A stretch of 64,000 bases of DNA from Flavobacteriales bacterium UBA1494 (lineage in GTDB: Bacteria > Bacteroidota > Bacteroidia > Flavobacteriales_E > Vicingaceae), in assembly GCA_905182175.1 (NCBI GenBank), contig CAJJAT010000013.1, forward strand, positions 1 to 64,000, written 5' to 3'. Below, in pieces: positions 58,939-64,000 of the stretch. Below the pieces are notes generated by a model. That model was not told the origin of the DNA and did no database searches. It saw nothing but the letters and a program-made list of their open reading frames with translations. Position 1 is the stretch's first letter; the number at the start of each line of letters is the position of its first letter. The position numbers were made by a program, and so were the translations under genes.

Positions 58939-59511
58939 TTAGTTTGAGTTATTTTTAGAAATTTTATTTACTTCATTCAATTCAATTTCTCTCAGTCTGT
59001 TTTTAGTGTATCTTCGGTTGAACTTATAATATTTTAAATCATTGTCTATTTCAATGATAGCAATAGGAAAGTCGTGTACACTGTAGTCCATATCTTCCGT
59101 TTCTTGATTTAGAGTGATATCAAATTTATAGCGTTTTGTAAAATGATCTAAATCTTCTGTTTTATAAGTTTTAACGATTACTCTTTTAGCAACATATCCC
59201 TCTTTCTCAAATTGAAGAGTATAGTGCTTTTCGCAATCTGCGGTAAAAACAAACTTTCCATTATTTTTTGTTTTATATTCTGATAAACAGACATTATCAT
59301 CAAAAACTTTTACAATTACGTCTTTGGCTTTTTTACCGTCTATAAATATCTTGCCTACAAATTCGGAGCTACTTAAGTGCTTTGTTGTGTCTTGAGTTGT
59401 TGTGTCTTGCGTTGTTGTGTCCTGATATAATGAATTTTGGGCTGTTGCGCTCGTGACACTAAGCAGAAGTAATGAGAAGACGACTAGCAAGTAATAGGAT
59501 TTTAATTTCAT
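58939..59511 (-). CDS. Secreted protein with CarboxypepD_reg-like fold and TTTQD repeats
   Basis: A 190-residue protein. The start at 59511 (MKLKSYYLLVVFSLLLLS) gives a good signal peptide, with cleavage after TATAQ. A Thr/Asp/Gln repeat (QDTTT three times) follows, then a beta-sandwich of the carboxypeptidase-regulatory type (FVGKIFIDGKKAKDVIVKVFDDN, YKTKNNGKFVFTAD, YTLQFEKEGYVAKRVIVKT). A charged helical end (NRRYTKNRLREIELNEVNK) contains no sorting domain. Such proteins are usually periplasmic or surface exposed. It is alone in a largely non-coding stretch. Function unknown. Confidence 0.75.
   Translation of the reverse strand: MKLKSYYLLVVFSLLLLSVTSATAQNSLYQDTTTQDTTTQDTTKHLSSSEFVGKIFIDGKKAKDVIVKVFDDNVCLSEYKTKNNGKFVFTADCEKHYTLQFEKEGYVAKRVIVKTYKTEDLDHFTKRYKFDITLNQETEDMDYSVHDFPIAIIEIDNDLKYYKFNRRYTKNRLREIELNEVNKISKNNSN
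59382..59424 (-). repeat. 15-bp tandem repeat, about three units, inside the secreted protein gene
   Basis: Units of the form TTGTTGTGTCTTGAG start at 59382, 59397 and 59412, the last incomplete, differing by one or two bases. They encode the QDTTT pentapeptide repeat just after the signal peptide. Length changes in units of 15 would keep the frame. Confidence 0.8.
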
Positions 59512-59539
59512 AGTTCCTTGTTTTTTATTTTGAATCAAA

Positions 59540-60635
59540 GAGTGCAGAACTAGACTAGGGGAGTATCAAATTTTAACTACCCTGGCTCTAGAGTATTTTA
59601 CATTTTCTTATCTCATGGTGGGCTGTCGAGTGATAAAATTTACCTCAATAAATTACAATCGATCCAAGCATTATTTACCGTTACCAACATCTGATTATAT
59701 GTAACATATCAACATTTTTTTGGGATTAACGTTACAACTCGATTTATTTCCATTATAACTGACTTTGAGAGCATTTGCTTTATACATCTACTTGCTATCG
59801 TTAGCTCCTTCTGTTGACTTTTAGGCATTAACGCTAAGTTTCAATTTTACTTCTTCGTTTTCTGTCATATTACTATTTTTAGTTCTTATTGTCATTTGCT
59901 CCATAGAACAACTAGATTTTAAATTGTCGGAAAAATAGGTTTTTGAACCTTTGTAATAAACAAATACTCCATTAGAAAGATTTCATAGCGAGAGAAACTG
60001 CCATTCTGATAAAATGAGTTAACTAATGCCATTTATTAGGTTTATCCCTGACCGGTTACTTTCTTAAAGAGTTCATAAAAAGATCAAAAGCAATAAAGTA
60101 AAGATCCTGTTAACAAAAACCTTAGAGTCGGTGTTATTAATTTTTTAGTTCATAATTTGTTCTTTTCATTTACATATAAATCTAATATACAGATTAAATT
60201 AAAATTTTTGAATTAAGTAATGTCCAAACGTGAATATTCAATTTCCCAATGTATTAGATGTCTTTCTTTGCACTGCAATAATTGTTTAAATTACTTACTT
60301 TAAGTAACGTTTTAAGAAATACGGACGAGGAAAAATGGAACATAAGAAGAAATTTCTTTTGTTTATTTGAAATCGGAAAGCATAAAAAGCTTCAAATTTG
60401 ATACACATTTAATCTTTTTTATTTTGTGTTTAAATAGAAGTTGAGAGATTTTCTTCTAGGTAGGTGCTTTTAAGAAAGGCCATTCAAAAGTAGGGACGTT
60501 TATATTTTTGATTTACGGACTATCGTCTCATCAAACAATTCTATCTTTACAACCTAAGGAGTCAAGGTATAATTTAAAGTAGTACTTTCAAATAGGGTCT
60601 AATTACTTAAACAGAGTATAATCATCTGTTAGCAA
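59540..60635. other. Mostly non-coding region with a possible short gene relic
   Basis: A minus-strand open stretch near 59820-59970 reads GVFVYYKGSKTYFSDNLKSS and ends VKLKLSVNA before a stop, as a fragment of a secreted protein might, but it has no start and no identifiable family. The rest is AT-rich and empty. Confidence 0.35.
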
Positions 60636-60868
60636 TCATAAGAGGCTTTTAGCCTGTCTATAAAGTGCGGTGTCGCTTCCTTGCCCGTCTTCAAACGCTT
60701 CTACATATTCCTCAACAAAAGACTTTAACGACACTTCGTTATTGCTAACACTAAATAAATCCAGTACTTGCTGTGCGGCATCATCTGAAGATATTCCGTC
60801 ATGTAAAACTCTGTATAGTATTTTTTTAATTTCTATTTTTATAACCGTAATGGTTTTATTTTTAACAT
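60636..60868 (-). pseudogene. Small hypothetical gene with a frameshift at its start
   Basis: The minus strand is open for about 75 codons ending at the TGA 60636-60638 and reads like a real helical protein: IKKILYRVLHDGISSDDAAQQ, VLDLFSVSN, SLKSFVEEYVEAFEDGQG, LYRQAKSLL. It has no in-frame ATG, GTG or TTG at its beginning. An ATG at 60868 would fit if one A were added to the A-rich run just after it. It is either recently inactivated by a one-base deletion, started at a rare codon, or affected by a sequence error. The family is unknown. Confidence 0.4.
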
Positions 60869-60876
60869 TAAATGTT

Positions 60877-61341
60877 ATTTAATTGAAATTGGATGAATAA
60901 ACTAGTGATGTTCTTTCTTTTATTTTGAGATTATTACATTATTTATGGTCCGGCACTGGTTAATTTTATTGCGTGATTTCCATTTAAAAACTTTCAAATA
61001 CGTTCTAAAATGCACGTGGTGTTTTAACTTTAATGTTCCATTTAAATGTAGGCATAACTTTTTTAAAATTAGATGATTATTCCTGTTTTTAGACTACTTT
61101 TTGGATTTAGCACTGCAGTTAGGTTAACATTTAAATGATGATTCCAATCAATAAAACCGTCAATTACAATCTTCGTTACCACTTAATTTCTTTACTATCA
61201 AGTTTGAAACAGTAATAGAAATGGTTGACTCTTACTTTGCTTATTGTGGTAATCTTTCCGACCGGAGTTTGGTCAATACTTTTAGATAGTTACAAATTAC
61301 GTTCATCTCCTATTTCTGCTATTGCCACAACTTTTTGCATA
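60877..61341. other. Non-coding region downstream of the polyamine operon
   Basis: AT-rich sequence with no credible open frame, RNA or terminator hairpin found between the small relic and the end of the deoxyhypusine synthase-like gene. Confidence 0.5.
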
Positions 61342-62322
61342 CTACCAGCCCAGGAGATATGCGAAAACTAACGGAGCCACTATACTTGCATCAGATTCAA
61401 TAATAAACTTAGGCGTATCTATTCCCAGCTTACCCCATGTAATTTTTTCGTTAGGCACTGCTCCCGAATACGAACCATAACTTGTTGTTGAATCACTAAT
61501 TTGACAGAAATAACTCCAAAACGGGGTCTTTTCCATTTTCATATCCTGATACAACATAGGAACAACGCATATGGGGAAGTCTCCCGCTATGCCACCTCCA
61601 ATCTGGAAAAACCCAATTCCCTCTTCTCCAGCATTTTCAATGTGCCATTTTGCTAAATATTGCATGTACTCTATTCCCGATTTAATAGTAGTTGGCACTA
61701 ATTGTTCTTTTATACAATACGAAGCGAAAATATTACCCATTGTAGAATCTTCCCAACCTGGCACTACAATTGGCAAATTCTTCTCTGCTGCAGCTAACAT
61801 CCAACTGTCTTTCGGATCTATCTGGTAGTACTCTTCCAGTTTGCCCGATAACAGCAATTCATACATGTACTCATGTGGGAGATACCGTTGGCCGTTTTGT
61901 TCAGCATTTTTCCAAAGTTCCAACATTGGGTATTCTAGTCTTCGAAATGCTTCTTCTTCAGGAATGCAGGTGTCAGTGACCCGATTCAGACCTCTTTCCA
62001 TTAGTGCCCATTCTTGTTCAGGAGTTAGGTCTCTGTAATTTGGAACCCTTTCATAATAGTCATGCGCTACAAGATTCATAATATCTTCCTCTAAGTTAGC
62101 GCCTGTGCAAGAAATGATATGGACCTTATCTTGGCGTATCATCTCAGCTAACGATTTACCAAGCTCAGCAGTGCTCATTGCTCCCGCAAGTGTAATCATC
62201 ATCTTTTTGCCCTCGTTTAAATGTTGTTGGTAGCCTTTTGCAGCATCTACCAAAGAGGCTGCATTAAAATGCTTGAAATGTGTTTCTACAAACTGCCCTA
62301 CAGGACCTGTTTTATTGATCAT
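61342..62322 (-). CDS. Deoxyhypusine synthase-like protein (polyamine metabolism)
   Basis: A 326-residue Rossmann-fold enzyme of the deoxyhypusine synthase family, which uses NAD and spermidine or a related polyamine. The N-terminal HFKHFNAASLVDAAKGY, GAMSTAELGKS and HIISCTGANLEED, and the central IVVPGWEDSTMGN and FFQIGGGIAGDF, are typical. The catalytic Lys of the WGK motif is conserved (ITWGKLGI, about residue 298), followed by ESDASIVAPLVFAYLL. Bacteria lack eIF5A, so members probably make homospermidine or another polyamine rather than hypusine. It overlaps speB by four bases, the third gene of the operon. Confidence 0.88.
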   Translation of the reverse strand: MINKTGPVGQFVETHFKHFNAASLVDAAKGYQQHLNEGKKMMITLAGAMSTAELGKSLAEMIRQDKVHIISCTGANLEEDIMNLVAHDYYERVPNYRDLTPEQEWALMERGLNRVTDTCIPEEEAFRRLEYPMLELWKNAEQNGQRYLPHEYMYELLLSGKLEEYYQIDPKDSWMLAAAEKNLPIVVPGWEDSTMGNIFASYCIKEQLVPTTIKSGIEYMQYLAKWHIENAGEEGIGFFQIGGGIAGDFPICVVPMLYQDMKMEKTPFWSYFCQISDSTTSYGSYSGAVPNEKITWGKLGIDTPKFIIESDASIVAPLVFAYLLGW

Positions 62323-63176
62323 GATGTGTGGAATTTATAACTTAATAATTTATAAAATAATTTAGCAGCTAGGAAGTCAGGTGCCTGTAACCCCTTAATT
62401 GGCGCCAATTCTACAATATCGAAACCAACTACATTTTTGGCTTTGAAAATTTTTCTCAGGTATTCAATGGTCGTATTCCACAGCAATCCTCCGGGTTCCG
62501 GAGTCCCTGTTGAAGGCATAATAGAAGGGTCAAAAACATCTAAATCTATCGTTAAATAAACATCCTCTGTTAATTGCTTAATAGATTCCTCCATCCAATC
62601 TGTTTGACCAAAAATATCTTCGGCAAAGTAACAGTGACTTTTTCTTAAAAAAGGGATTTCAGAACGATCCATACTTCGTATCCCAACTTGAACTAGGTTT
62701 GTATCCTTGCTTGCTTGATGAAGTGCACAAGCATGATTGTATGGCGAGCCATCGTAATGATCCCGCAAATCGGCATGTGCATCTAATTGAAGTACAGATA
62801 AGTTTTTGTAGTGTTCTTGATGCGCTTTGATAATACCAATACTTACTGAATGTTCTCCACCAAAGAAACTTAAAAATTTATTCGATTGCAGTAGTTCAAC
62901 AGTTCTGGCATATACCGCTTTAAAAACAGCTTCAGGAGATTCTTTTTCAGTTATTTCAGGCAAAATATGAATTCCTTTTTTAGATACTTCAGAGTCTGTT
63001 TCAATATCATACAGTTCCATATTTTCAGCGGCAAACAAAAAGGATTCAAATCCTTTGTCCGCTCCTTTTCCCCAAGTACTTGTTCCATCGTAAGGAATAG
63101 ATTGTATCCAAATTTTAGCGGTGTCTTTCTTACAAAGTTTGGCATCTATTCCTGCAAAATTGCGTGTTTTATTCAT
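62319..63176 (-). CDS. speB: Agmatinase / ureohydrolase
   Basis: Hydrolyses agmatine to putrescine and urea; the upstream speA supplies agmatine. The binuclear manganese ligands are visible: GGEHSVSIGI, QLDAHADLRDHY (DAHAD) and TIDLDVFDPSIMP. The EPGGLLW and GFDIVELAP blocks also fit. The 285 residues are full length for the arginase/agmatinase family. The start overlaps the end of speA by eight bases, and the stop overlaps the DHS-like start by four, so translation is coupled. Confidence 0.92.
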   Translation of the reverse strand: MNKTRNFAGIDAKLCKKDTAKIWIQSIPYDGTSTWGKGADKGFESFLFAAENMELYDIETDSEVSKKGIHILPEITEKESPEAVFKAVYARTVELLQSNKFLSFFGGEHSVSIGIIKAHQEHYKNLSVLQLDAHADLRDHYDGSPYNHACALHQASKDTNLVQVGIRSMDRSEIPFLRKSHCYFAEDIFGQTDWMEESIKQLTEDVYLTIDLDVFDPSIMPSTGTPEPGGLLWNTTIEYLRKIFKAKNVVGFDIVELAPIKGLQAPDFLAAKLFYKLLSYKFHTS

Positions 63177-64000
63177 ACCCTAAAATTTTAAACATTTCTT
63201 CAGCTGATTGCTCATTACGGTATACATAATCAATAATATTTCCTTGTTTATCTCTATCGATAATTACATGTTTAGGAGATGGAATTAGACAATGTTTTAT
63301 CCCTCCATATCCGCTAATCGCATCCTGATATGCTCCTGTATGAAAAAAGCCGAGATATAGAGGCTCTTTATCTTTATCAGAATATTTAGGCAATATAACT
63401 TCTTGGTTAAAATCTTCAGAATTATAATAATCTGAATGGTCACAACTAATTCCACCAATATTAGCCCGACCGTATTCATTCTGCCACTTATTAATTGGCA
63501 ATAAAATAAATTTTTCGTGTATGGACCATGCATCGGGTATTGTATTCATTAAACTATTGTCAATGAGGTACCAGTTCTCCGAGTCATTTTGCTGTTTTTG
63601 CTCTAAAACTTTAAATATTATGGCTCCACTTTCCCCAACGGTATATTTCCCAAACTCGGTGTAAATGTCAGGCTCTTTAACTTTTTCGGTCTTACAAGCT
63701 TCACTAATGTTTGAAATAATTTCGTTTATGATGTATTCATAATCGTAATCAAAACCTAAATTATTTCGAATCGGAAAGCCTCCTCCAAGGTTGAAAGAAT
63801 CTAATGATTTACTCCTTTTCTTCAAGTCGATGTAGAGCATTAAAGCGCGTTGAAATTCACCCCAATAGTAAAGACTGTCCTTTATTCCTGAATCAACAAA
63901 AAAATGAAGCATCTTTAGTTCAACAGTTTCGCTCTTTTCGATGAAATTGGTGTAAAAGTTCATCATTTCCTCCTGTCGAATTCCGAGCCTTGACGTATAA
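63169..64000 (-). CDS. speA: Arginine decarboxylase, C-terminal part (cut by window edge)
   Basis: PLP-dependent fold III decarboxylase converting arginine to agmatine. The visible C-terminal ~277 residues include SRLGIRQEE, LHFFVDSG, FNLGGGFPI, TEFGKYTVGESGAIIFKV, ISCDHSDYY, YLGFFHTGAYQD and GYGGIKHCLIPSP, which is the SpeA-type C-terminal beta barrel. The frame stays open to the last base of the window and the N-terminus, including the PLP lysine, lies outside. It is the first gene of the polyamine operon here, and its end overlaps speB. Confidence 0.9.
   Translation of the reverse strand, partial: YTSRLGIRQEEMMNFYTNFIEKSETVELKMLHFFVDSGIKDSLYYWGEFQRALMLYIDLKKRSKSLDSFNLGGGFPIRNNLGFDYDYEYIINEIISNISEACKTEKVKEPDIYTEFGKYTVGESGAIIFKVLEQKQQNDSENWYLIDNSLMNTIPDAWSIHEKFILLPINKWQNEYGRANIGGISCDHSDYYNSEDFNQEVILPKYSDKDKEPLYLGFFHTGAYQDAISGYGGIKHCLIPSPKHVIIDRDKQGNIIDYVYRNEQSAEEMFKILGYE

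Noticed and set aside
59382-59424. Possible CRISPR array
   Set aside because: The repeats are 15 bp, directly adjacent without spacers, in frame in a coding sequence. No CRISPR array or cas gene was seen in the window.
60670-60882. Plus-strand open frame of 70 codons
   Set aside because: It lies opposite a minus-strand frame with far better protein-like composition, and its own translation is Ser/Thr/Leu-rich in the manner of an antisense frame.

Overview
The window comes from a low-GC member of the Bacteroidota, most likely a marine or cold-water flavobacterium of the Cryomorphaceae/Crocinitomicaceae type. The evidence is type IX secretion (T9SS) sorting domains of both type A and type B, a PorP/SprF protein, PKD-repeat surface proteins, the gene order rpmG-DUF4295-ftsY-rimO, bacillithiol synthesis (bshC), TAnnTTTG-type -7 promoter boxes and weak Shine-Dalgarno signals. 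Genus and species cannot be read from the sequence. Ice-binding-like (DUF3494) domains suggest a cold habitat, but that is inference.

Layout. 0-9.3 kb is housekeeping: a secreted M24 aminopeptidase, rpmG-DUF4295, ftsY, rimO, bshC, an iron alcohol dehydrogenase and mazG. 9.3-10.2 kb is a dead outer-membrane barrel gene. 10.3-14.8 kb (minus strand) holds bcp-recA and then, after a strong terminator, a TPR lipoprotein and an ABC-F ATPase. nth, a dead T9SS cargo gene, an ECF sigma factor and uvrA follow. 20.6-29.3 kb is a tightly packed six-gene minus-strand envelope operon: AIM24-like protein, M23/LysM peptidase, small membrane protein, outer-membrane barrel, MscS channel and a 1499-residue T9SS cargo. 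29.4-31.6 kb carries a SRPBCC/GyrI-like protein, a lipoprotein and tRNA-His.

31.8-41.1 kb is a signalling block on the minus strand. A receiver-PP2C phosphatase stands apart. Upstream of it is a translationally coupled five-gene run ending in an intact REC-PAS-kinase and an intact REC-LytTR regulator. The first three genes of the run (two hybrid kinases and a receiver) are broken by stops and frameshifts. Divergent from this run lies a giant PKD-repeat protein (1930 residues), then a tiny protein that is little more than a signal peptide and a T9SS type B sorting domain, then PorP/SprF. The shared intergenic region contains two matches to the LytTR binding consensus exactly 12 bp apart, plus two further matches, which suggests that the LytTR regulator controls the divergent surface-protein operon.

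48.9-61.3 kb is a decay island. It has one intact two-gene locus with DUF3494 domains, flanked on both sides by ruined genes with two DUF3494 domains and a T9SS tail. A degenerate IS3-family transposase, a small repeat-bearing secreted protein and long non-coding stretches make up the rest. The window ends in a polyamine operon (speA-speB-deoxyhypusine synthase-like), with speA running off the right edge.
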